A DNA stretch of 64,000 nt. It comes from Petrosia ficiformis (lineage: Eukaryota; Porifera; Demospongiae; Haplosclerida; Petrosiidae). The DNA lies in the NCBI GenBank assembly GCA_947044365.1, contig OX345639.1, positions 8,291,218 through 8,355,217 on the forward strand, written 5' to 3'. Below are positions 59,901-62,170 of this stretch, one piece after another. A program made the translations under genes and the position numbers. The notes beneath the pieces are model-generated. The model saw nothing but the letters and a program-made list of their open reading frames with translations, did not search any database and was not told where the DNA came from. How positions within the stretch are numbered: position 1 is the first letter of the stretch; each line of letters starts with the position of its first letter.

Positions 59901-62061
59901 CATGTCTCAATGTATACCAATTTGGATGAAACCACACTCCAGTGTCCAAGGCAAACCATCCATTTTGATCATCTTTAGTATGACAATTGCAGGGTTGGTC
60001 TTCTCTGGACAATACATTATCAAGATTACCATATGGTAGAATACGACCATCAGATGAACTAACCACTACCATGTGATGTGTAGCAGGATTGACCCAATCA
60101 CAAGTTCTATTTGGAAATATTATTCATAGTAAATGTACATGTGTCTGCTGTGAATTTATATATTTTATATTCATTCAATTGTCATTAATACCATCAATCC
60201 ATGTTTTATGAACTATTTGCACTACATCATAATTAAAGGTCATTCATGTTCACAATAACCTCACAAAAATGCTCATAATTTTTGTTTGGAATGACCAAAA
60301 TCTTTTTTCCTTAACCATTTTCCAATAATTATCCTTCCAGTTCTTTTTTGTGTTTGTTAAATTTCAATCCATTGCTTCATTATTGATTTACAGTATAATC
60401 ATGTATTAACCTTATGACATTAAACTATACACTATATTACATACAGTGTGTACCACTAAACATCAATTAAGCTTTTTGGTGGTGCTACAGCAACACTATT
60501 TACACAGTGTGTACCACCATTCCGGCTCTGGAATTTAACTTACACCATCCTCTCATTTTACATGTATCTCAACACAAGCTTTATACTAGACTACAGCAAG
60601 TAGTAGTCTCTTTTGATACCGGAGGTGTTGTACTTGATCAGCAAACAAGTTTAACTGGCCACGTTATGTTTTCCTATACCTTTTGGCATGCTTAAATACA
60701 CCACCAAGTACATGTACAATGAGAGTACTGTTTACAAACTGTACTTGTTAAGTTACTATCAAACATTTAATTTCAATTCTACTCATGTATCAAGTTATTG
60801 TCAGAACACAAGTGCAATAGACTATGAATGGAGAATCACACCTATATATACAGGTATATACATGTACATGTATTCTCATTATATTCCTCTCCCACTTTAC
60901 CTACGAGACTATTCAGTCAGGAGGCTTTGAAGGTGAGGTTATTGTAGTAACATGATGGACTGCATACCTTGCATTTGTGCCAATCCAATAGAATATTCCA
61001 TTTTGATCAAAATCAGAAATACGATTGAATACTAGTGGTTCTTTTAGTTCTCTTAGACACTTGACAAAATGAAATGAACTCCTTTCAAAATCATACCATT
61101 GCTTGGCAACCTGGTAACAAAACAAATAGCATGCAATCATACATGTACATAATATGATTGATTTTCATGTGGGTTAATGTGTACATGTTATACATGTATG
61201 TACATGTATAGTTATATAATGGAGCACCATGACGTCATGACGTCATGACATCATTTGTAGCATGTAATGATACATATTATAGATATGATTGATTTTCATG
61301 TGGGTTAATGTGTACATGTACATGTATATACATGTATATAATGGAGCATCATTACGTCATGACATCATTTGTAGCATGCAATGATACATATACATGTAGA
61401 TATGGTTGATTTTCATGTGGGTTAATGTGTACATGTACATGTATATACATGTATATAATGGAGCATCATTACGTCATGACATCATTTGTAGCATGCAATG
61501 ATACATATACATGTAGATATGGTTGATTTTCATGTGGGTTAATGTGTACATGTATATACATGTATGTACATGTATAGTTATATAATGGAGCATCATGACG
61601 TCATGACATCATTTGTGTGGGGCTCAGTCAACTAATAAATGTATTTACAGTCTATTCCAGACATCCTAGGGACAAATATATGTGTCCTGATTACAGGGGT
61701 GTCTTCATTTCAGGGGTGAATTTATATTATAATTTAAACCACAGTTTGGGACATTTGTAAGTGTCCTTAATACAGGGGTGTCTTCATTTCAGGATATCCT
61801 CAATAGAGGGGTTTCACTGTACATTAATTGTAATATATATAATATATATTTATATTATACACAGGTTATCATGTAATTACATGTATATATGTACATTTAC
61901 ATATATACTATATAGTCTTATCTTACTCTTCCATTGAGGTATTTCTCTAATCCTGCTACAGATACAAGTGGTTCAACTTTTAAAGTTCGGCCAGTGAAAT
62001 CTCTTATAGAATTCTCTTTGGGTGACCTTTCCAGTTTGAAGTTAATTTTACGTTGAACAAC
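23740..62061 (-). CDS. HECTD1: E3 ubiquitin-protein ligase HECTD1, C-terminal ~1,212 residues (23 exons)
   Basis: Exons, 5' to 3' on the minus strand: 62061-61927, 61110-60968, 60106-59885, 58364-58263, 57026-56863, 55217-55041, 52646-52465 (or 52459), 51897-51750, 47169-47084, 44918-44797, 44184-44049, 41964-41875, 39472-39439, 37728-37658, 36490-36363, 32859-32718, 29019-28822, 27562-26811, 26632-26554, 25928-25835, 25248-25098, 24799-24742 and 23964-23740. All have AG/GT boundaries and the phases join throughout. Domains in order: Sad1/UNC-like beta-sandwich ([34 protein letters not shown]), MIB/HERC2 ([24 protein letters not shown]), then HECT with [15 protein letters not shown] and the catalytic [12 protein letters not shown]. 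It transfers ubiquitin from E2 through that cysteine. The N-terminal ankyrin part expected for the family lies past the right edge. Introns are packed with MITEs and satellites. Confidence 0.95.
24742..24799 (-). CDS. HECTD1: HECTD1 HECT-domain exon
   Basis: 58-bp exon encoding [20 protein letters not shown]. It corresponds to the C-lobe segment with the DERK(A/K) motif, and joins phases 2 and 0. Confidence 0.93.
25098..25248 (-). CDS. HECTD1: HECTD1 HECT-domain exon
   Basis: Encodes [19 protein letters not shown], then [11 protein letters not shown] and [11 protein letters not shown], which match the conserved N-lobe/hinge of HECTD1. Confidence 0.95.
25679..25793 (-). mobile_element. F5 MITE copy in HECTD1 intron
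   Basis: Ends CAGTGATGTGGAAACAGCG and TTTCCACACCACTG. Shorter than the 164-bp copy at 7379 and in the opposite orientation. It lies 42 bp beyond the donor of exon 25835-25928. Confidence 0.7.
25835..25928 (-). CDS. HECTD1: HECTD1 HECT-domain exon
   Basis: Encodes [19 protein letters not shown], then [12 protein letters not shown], the conserved HECT helix pair. Its acceptor region is tandemly repeated upstream (see 25915-26190). Confidence 0.95.
25915..26190. repeat. ~73-bp tandem repeat including a splice acceptor copy
   Basis: About 3.5 copies of a unit with ATTGATCACATGACATATCT and GTTAACATCCTAAATTAAG. On the minus strand each unit carries CTTAATTTAG followed by GATGTTA, the same bases as the real acceptor of exon 25835-25928. 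Confidence 0.8.
26319..26516 (-). mobile_element. F3 MITE in HECTD1 intron
   Basis: Complete copy with ends GTCAATAAAATGTCACC and GGTGACTTTTTATTGAC, lying 38 bp downstream (gene sense) of the donor at 26554. Confidence 0.75.
26554..26632 (-). CDS. HECTD1: HECTD1 HECT-domain exon
   Basis: 79-bp exon encoding [19 protein letters not shown] then KPNGLDM, the PSS..(G)(Y/F) strand region after the N-lobe. Donor taken as GTTGGT after the ATG codon. Confidence 0.88.
26811..27562 (-). CDS. HECTD1: HECTD1 large HECT N-lobe exon with acidic insert
   Basis: The largest exon of the window (752 bp). It starts [19 protein letters not shown], continues through [14 protein letters not shown] and LFFKLMC, then about 90 residues rich in Asp, Glu and Ser, and returns to homology at [18 protein letters not shown]. 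An acidic insertion at this place is also known in animal HECTD1. A stop-free antisense frame (27021-27290) is only its shadow. Confidence 0.96.
27628..27892 (-). mobile_element. F2 MITE copy
   Basis: Begins AAAGGTCATCCACGTTCACC and carries the full family interior. It starts 66 bp upstream of the HECTD1 acceptor at 27562. Confidence 0.75.
27942..28107. mobile_element. Hairpin element with ~40-bp inverted ends
   Basis: AATTAGTCCAAGAGGATGC at the left and CATCCTCTTGGACTAATT at the right are inverted, continuing into AAAAATGAA/TTCATTTTT arms. A smaller inverted pair (28150-28184 and 28223-28260, with AAATCTAAACCTAACTTGAC) follows directly. Confidence 0.65.
28269..28292 (+). repeat. Interstitial telomeric repeat (TTAGGG)4
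   Basis: Four perfect TTAGGG units at the end of the inverted-repeat cluster at 28150-28260. TTAGGG is the usual animal telomere unit. A lone degenerate CCCTAACCCTACCC is at 51988-52001. Confidence 0.9.
28420..28692 (+). mobile_element. F2 MITE copy
   Basis: TCTGTTCACATTCATTATGAC start; the interior has a short inverted duplication of CATAAACCTAATTTTGAGGTC near 28450-28490 not seen in other copies. Confidence 0.7.
28822..29019 (-). CDS. HECTD1: HECTD1 HECT N-lobe exon
   Basis: Encodes [35 protein letters not shown] and [16 protein letters not shown]. These are among the most conserved HECTD1 segments. 66 codons, phase 0 at both ends. Confidence 0.97.
29270..29752. repeat. 91-bp satellite (HECTD1 intron)
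   Basis: Five copies of a unit with GTGTATACACCTCTATGTAC and CACAATGTGTAATAAATAGT. The first units are nearly identical and the last two diverge and lose ACATGT pieces. Confidence 0.9.
30175..30505. repeat. Tandem repeat with GATGTCACAGACAAATAC core
   Basis: Four to five irregular units of about 65-75 bp with CATGCAGCACCCATACACA and ATTATGATGTATATTGATG. Part of the HECTD1 intron 29019-32718. Confidence 0.75.
30830..31080. mobile_element. Diverged copy of the nested 1011-1439 family
   Basis: Carries TGTGATTGCTTTGTGAT at the left and GAGAAAGCAATGCTTAGG at the right as degenerate inverted ends. Coding capacity absent. Confidence 0.45.
31625..31965. repeat. CAGTACAGTAATGTCATA short satellite
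   Basis: 18-21 bp units alternating between CAGTACAGTAATGTCATA and CAGTACAGTAATATCACCA. The mixed unit lengths give open frames on both strands that are not genes. Confidence 0.9.
32074..32296 (+). mobile_element. F1 MITE copy, complete
   Basis: Starts CAGTGTTTTTGATAAGCTC and ends GAATCAAAACTATG. Good reference copy for the family, with the full interior TTCTTATTTGGCACTGCAC and ATGTATTCCCAATGGCAC. Confidence 0.85.
32718..32859 (-). CDS. HECTD1: HECTD1 exon before the HECT N-lobe
   Basis: Encodes [20 protein letters not shown], then [13 protein letters not shown] and IPRREEE. It matches the HECTD1 region joining the FGASR motif to the HECT domain. Confidence 0.95.
32896..33098 (-). mobile_element. 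F1 MITE 37 bp upstream of a HECTD1 acceptor
   Basis: Inverted F1 copy ending TTAAAAACTCTG. Its near end is 37 bp from the acceptor at 32859, in the branch-point window. Confidence 0.75.
33529..33778. mobile_element. F4 MITE, complete copy
   Basis: Near-perfect 250-bp palindromic element with ends TACCTGATATTATTAAG and CTTAATAAAGTCAGGT. Confidence 0.8.
34042..34340. repeat. Dispersed duplication, copy 1
   Basis: Shares ATACATTATTTTTAGTGACA, TATTATGGTTTTGTCTATAA and GGCTTCAGAATAAATAACAA, in order, with 35952-36260. Both copies end near a GATGTTATTTTTGTC block. No coding sense recognised. Confidence 0.75.
34490..34845. repeat. 26-bp satellite AAGTATTAGAACTAGTATTT
   Basis: About 12 units with AACTAGTATTTAACTACAAG and an alternating TACTAATTATAATAG spacer, lying between the two copies of the 300-bp duplication. 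Confidence 0.9.
35466..35875. mobile_element. 410-bp long-TIR element with TSD
   Basis: Ends TTAGTCTCGTCTCCAG and CTGGGGATGAGACTA belong to inverted arms of about 80 bp, which share GGGCCAACATTCCTGGTGCA and its complement. ATCATAAG lies on both sides (35458-35465, 35876-35883). Same family as 5726-5948. Confidence 0.85.
35952..36260. repeat. Dispersed duplication, copy 2
   Basis: Second copy of 34042-34340 with about 90% visible identity and small indels. It lies about 100 bp past the donor of HECTD1 exon 36363-36490. Confidence 0.75.
36363..36490 (-). CDS. HECTD1: HECTD1 exon with FPFETRE and FGASR motifs
   Basis: Encodes [32 protein letters not shown] and CTAFGASR. These are highly conserved in HECTD1. 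Confidence 0.95.
37475..37618 (+). mobile_element. F5 MITE copy next to a HECTD1 exon
   Basis: Ends CAGGGATGTGGAAATAG and GCTGTTTCCACACCACTG. It begins 40 bp past the donor of exon 37658-37728. Confidence 0.8.
37658..37728 (-). CDS. HECTD1: HECTD1 exon
   Basis: 71-bp exon encoding [20 protein letters not shown] then QIH. It matches the family segment before the ...DPLSLASG... block; the phases fit on both sides. Confidence 0.88.
38009..38273 (+). mobile_element. F2 MITE copy, complete
   Basis: TCTGTTTACATTCATGATGTC start and GGTGAACATGAATGACC end. Good reference for the family. Confidence 0.8.
39049..39276 (-). mobile_element. F1 MITE with 7/8 TSD
   Basis: 228 bp, ends CACAGTTTTTGATAC and TATCAAAAACTCTG, flanked by TCATTAAA (39041-39048) and TCATCAAA (39277-39284). 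Confidence 0.85.
39439..39472 (-). CDS. HECTD1: HECTD1 micro-exon (34 bp)
   Basis: Encodes [11 protein letters not shown] with AG and GT borders. Phase 0 in and phase 1 out fit the neighbours, and AYK+DF at the junction copies the vertebrate AYKDF sequence. Confidence 0.75.
39525..39712 (-). mobile_element. F3 MITE copy
   Basis: Ends TGTCAATAAAATGTCACC and TTGTTATTGACA; 53 bp upstream of the micro-exon acceptor. Confidence 0.75.
40110..41579. repeat. 47/50-bp satellite with 623-bp higher-order repeat
   Basis: About 30 copies of a unit with TTACAAATGTCCATCTACTT and ACAATATTGTATAA. Three unit types (TATGTACA, TATGCACA, TACATGCACA) recur in the same order at 40317 and 40940, and at 40460 and 41083, a 623-bp shift, so a block of about 13 units was duplicated. 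All within the HECTD1 intron 39472-41875. Confidence 0.95.
41580..41788 (-). mobile_element. F1 MITE inserted in the 47-bp satellite, perfect TSD
   Basis: 209 bp, ends CATAGTTTTTGATAGG and GCCAAAAACACTG. GTTACAAA flanks both sides (41572-41579, 41789-41796) and is part of the satellite unit. One satellite fragment remains after the element. Confidence 0.95.
41875..41964 (-). CDS. HECTD1: HECTD1 exon
   Basis: 30 codons, [20 protein letters not shown] then [10 protein letters not shown]. Matches the W(K)LTGT..SI.K...C segment of the family. Confidence 0.92.
42113..42359. mobile_element. F4 MITE copy
   Basis: Left TACCTGGGTTTGCATACTAT, right AACTTAATAATGTCAGG; complete interior. Confidence 0.8.
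43157..43281. repeat. Near-perfect 125-bp palindrome
   Basis: GAACATGACC at one end pairs with GGTCATGTTC at the other. Arms continue through GTGTAT and AATGATATTCATAATCCC to a centre at GAGGGCGTAGCCCGAGGG. GC content at the centre is well above its surroundings. Confidence 0.85.
43440..43890 (+). pseudogene. Decayed Crypton/DUF3504-type tyrosine-recombinase fragment
   Basis: From about 43535 the plus strand reads [20 protein letters not shown] then [14 protein letters not shown], which has the W..F..E.RR.DG..YPP..(L/I)...L.GI pattern of DUF3504 domains (Crypton-derived; found in ZMYM and QRICH1 proteins). The homology moves to another frame near 43650 (LRYMR, then RRDSRFKVF) and again near 43735 (a short ...IGTSV.........EEEDQLL tail), so at least two frameshifts and no complete frame. 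It lies in a HECTD1 intron on the opposite strand. No terminal repeats were found, as expected for Cryptons. Identification is by motif only. Confidence 0.55.
44049..44184 (-). CDS. HECTD1: HECTD1 exon
   Basis: Encodes [20 protein letters not shown], then [16 protein letters not shown]. It aligns with the family segment carrying (Y)LGT...(L)..(D)LI.(F/Y)(I/L)Q. Acceptor after TTATTATAG. Confidence 0.9.
44424..44640 (-). mobile_element. F1 MITE with 7/8 TSD
   Basis: 217 bp, ends CATAGTTTTTGATATG and TATCAAAAATTATG, flanked by ATTTACAG (44416-44423) and ATTCACAG (44641-44648). Confidence 0.88.
44797..44918 (-). CDS. HECTD1: HECTD1 exon
   Basis: Encodes [36 protein letters not shown] and DETFR. 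Matches the family block with (Y)(V/I)QKLLQ...(R)(K/R)(V/I)W(D/E). Confidence 0.92.
44998..45220 (-). mobile_element. tRNA-derived SINE heads, two tandem copies plus a piece
   Basis: On the minus strand two copies (45001-45079 and 45119-45197) each carry an A-box-like TGGCTTGGTTGATAGAGC and a B-box-like GGGTTTGACCC 25-30 bp downstream, at tRNA spacing. A third fragment follows. The same B-box segment and tail (TCCCACCTTGGGAATTC) occur at 58198-58224. Stems are degenerate, so this is a SINE and not a working tRNA gene. Confidence 0.65.
45230..46380. other. HECTD1 intron, mostly unassigned
   Basis: Holds a GTGTGTGTCTGTCTGTGTG microsatellite (45402-45429) after GGGTTATAGTAATCGG. The part 45440-45750 is less AT-rich and could be an old transposon. 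A degenerate inverted repeat with GCGATA(T)AT motifs lies at 46190-46260. No exon recognised. Confidence 0.45.
46389..47040. mobile_element. 652-bp hAT-like element, CAGTGTTTTCCC ends
   Basis: Starts CAGTGTTTTCCCCAAATC and ends CTAGGGAAAACACTG. Flanks GATAAAAT and GGTAAAAA agree at 6 of 8 bases, an aged duplication. Same ends as 203-396. No transposase frame. Confidence 0.75.
47084..47169 (-). CDS. HECTD1: HECTD1 exon
   Basis: Encodes [20 protein letters not shown] then IKLALSLK. The last part fits the (R/K)LALTLK segment of the family. Donor GTAAGT is canonical. Confidence 0.88.
47218..47316. mobile_element. 99-bp MITE with CAGTGTTCTCGCTAGG ends
   Basis: CAGTGTTCTCGCTAGG and CCTAGCGAGAACACTG are perfect 16-bp inverted ends. 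Flanks ACTAACAT and ACCTACAT match at 6 of 8 positions. It starts 48 bp upstream of the acceptor of exon 47084-47169. Confidence 0.85.
47577..48250. mobile_element. Two older DNA-element copies side by side
   Basis: 47577-47850 is an inverted relative of the 1011-1439 element (TTAAGGAAGTTGCG, AGCTCTGCAGACCAGC). 47990-48250 repeats the family at 14480-14715 (CAGTGCTTGAAATAG, GGACAAAGAGGTGAAATGTC). Ends not resolved. Confidence 0.5.
48260..50700. other. HECTD1 intron without recognised features
   Basis: About 2.4 kb of AT-rich sequence. C-rich patches (48491-48510, 48894-48907) and ordinary microsatellite bits only. I find no exon, MITE family or hairpin I can support. Confidence 0.5.
50705..50955 (+). 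mobile_element. F2 MITE copy
   Basis: AGTCTGTTCATATTTATG start with the family interior; right arm eroded. Confidence 0.65.
51288..51592. mobile_element. TIR element with GGCTGGGA ends
   Basis: AGGCTGGGAATTGCCTGAG at the left and TTAATCATCCCAGCCCT at the right are inverted, with subterminal ATCGATT copies on each side. Its structure resembles the GGGATGGGC element at 2352-2660 but the sequence differs. Confidence 0.6.
51750..51897 (-). CDS. HECTD1: HECTD1 exon
   Basis: Encodes [20 protein letters not shown], then [20 protein letters not shown] and a short tail. The TWD(E/D)D..(K)..FSALVP.FDPRPG.TNV block is a HECTD1 hallmark. Confidence 0.96.
52290..52375 (-). mobile_element. Degenerate tRNA-derived SINE fragment
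   Basis: On the minus strand TAACTCAGTGGTAAGAGCAC is a good A-box/D-arm, but the B box downstream is not recognisable. Probable SINE remnant. Confidence 0.4.
52465..52646 (-). CDS. HECTD1: HECTD1 exon, second half of MIB/HERC2 domain
   Basis: Encodes [20 protein letters not shown] then GKYDLE, and a ~35-residue Pro/Ser/Glu tail. Donor either GTTGTT after 52465 or GTAATA after 52459; both are phase 0 and the second adds two valines. Confidence 0.95.
53550..54465. repeat. 60/51-bp satellite (HECTD1 intron)
   Basis: About 16 units with CCACTATACATGTACATGGT and GTTTATGATCCTTTCAATGG. Short units lack CCTTTCAAT. Both lengths are multiples of 3, so a 221-codon frame runs through. The flanks show no promoter or splice signal that would make it a gene. 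Confidence 0.95.
54659..54902 (-). mobile_element. F2 MITE copy
   Basis: CGTCATTCATGTTCACC start and CATGAATGTGAACAGAC end; 139 bp past the donor of exon 55041-55217. Confidence 0.75.
55041..55217 (-). CDS. HECTD1: HECTD1 exon, first half of MIB/HERC2 domain
   Basis: Encodes [20 protein letters not shown], then [20 protein letters not shown] and [10 protein letters not shown]. Continues in frame into 52646-52465 to complete the domain. Confidence 0.96.
55683..56017. mobile_element. F3 MITE disrupted by a tRNA-derived SINE (55770-55940)
   Basis: F3 halves lie at each side. The insert reads on the minus strand as a SINE: A box TGGCTTGCTGG (55921-55931), perfect B box GGTTCAAGCCC (55866-55876), then a ~90-bp body ending GGGGATGTAAAGCTGTCG. 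The tRNA-like stems are degenerate. Only this full copy is present in the window. Confidence 0.75.
56050..56215. repeat. 165-bp duplication, copy 1
   Basis: Shares GTCAGAACACAAGTG, CATGTATTCTCATTATATTC and CAGTCAGGAGGCTTTGAAGG, in order, with 60795-60960. Confidence 0.75.
56555..56842. repeat. 38-bp satellite next to a HECTD1 donor
   Basis: Seven units with AACTTATAGAAATGGCTACT and GATAGTTGTACTATTAG. The array ends about 20 bp from the donor of exon 56863-57026. Confidence 0.9.
56863..57026 (-). CDS. HECTD1: HECTD1 exon, Sad1/UNC-like domain
   Basis: Encodes [40 protein letters not shown] and ADDELG. Matches the end of the beta-sandwich domain in HECTD1. Confidence 0.96.
57077..57243 (-). 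mobile_element. F2 MITE, truncated
   Basis: Carries GTCTGTTCACATTCAGG and AAGGTGAACGTGAACAAG ends with a deleted interior. Confidence 0.6.
57299..57513 (-). mobile_element. F1 MITE, diverged
   Basis: Recognisable GAAGCATGGACAAAATTGGC and ATATGAGCTCATCAAATAAC segments; the most decayed F1 copy here. Confidence 0.65.
58263..58364 (-). CDS. HECTD1: HECTD1 exon, Sad1/UNC-like domain
   Basis: Encodes [20 protein letters not shown] then [14 protein letters not shown], the middle strands of the domain. Confidence 0.96.
58515..59850. repeat. 42-bp satellite, open on both strands (HECTD1 intron)
   Basis: About 29 copies of a 42-bp unit with GGTTCATTCCTAGTCTAGTA and CTCTAGTTACATGTAC; some units carry an extra ACATGT. 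The unit is 14 codons with no stop in one frame of each strand, giving 413 antisense and 387 sense codons. It ends in degenerate CCCAGCCTATCC units 35 bp from the donor of exon 59885-60106. Confidence 0.96.
59885..60106 (-). CDS. HECTD1: HECTD1 exon, Sad1/UNC-like domain
   Basis: Encodes [40 protein letters not shown] and [20 protein letters not shown]. The WFA(L/I)D.G.W.....[10 protein letters not shown] signature is clear. Confidence 0.97.
60234..60449 (-). mobile_element. F2 MITE copy
   Basis: AAAGGTCATTCATGTTCAC start; right arm missing after the CTATACACTATATTACAT block. Confidence 0.7.
60795..60960. repeat. 165-bp duplication, copy 2, abutting a HECTD1 donor
   Basis: Second copy of 56050-56215. 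It ends within about 8 bp of the donor of exon 60968-61110. Confidence 0.75.
60968..61110 (-). CDS. HECTD1: HECTD1 exon, start of Sad1/UNC-like domain
   Basis: Encodes [40 protein letters not shown] and IGTNA. The DF(D)(E/Q)NG(I/L)(F/I)YWIGTN motif marks the domain start. Confidence 0.96.
61140..61620. repeat. ~117-bp tandem repeat with CRE-like TGACGTCA sites
   Basis: Four copies of a unit with TGATTTTCATGTGGGTTAAT and ATAATGGAGCATCATTACGT. Each carries a CRE/ATF-type core: two overlapping perfect TGACGTCA in the first (61230-61245), TTACGTCA in the second and third, TGACGTCA in the fourth (near 61597). Located in the HECTD1 intron 61110-61927. Confidence 0.85.
61640..61822. mobile_element. 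MITE-like repeat, second copy of the 9405 family
   Basis: Two spaced AGGGGTGTCTTCATTTCAG motifs, then CAATAGAGGGGTTTCACTGTA. Confidence 0.55.
61927..62061 (-). CDS. HECTD1: HECTD1 exon, most 5' in the window
   Basis: 45 codons, [44 protein letters not shown]; phase 0 at both ends. Lies just before the Sad1/UNC-like domain. The next upstream exon is beyond the retrotransposon and outside the window. Confidence 0.88.
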
Positions 62062-62170
62062 CTACACATGTACATGTAACAATGAAACAATTAAATTAAG
62101 TACATGTACATGTGTAACATACATGTACTGTTTGAGGCTTGTTTATGCAAGCATTGTAATACAGTGTATG

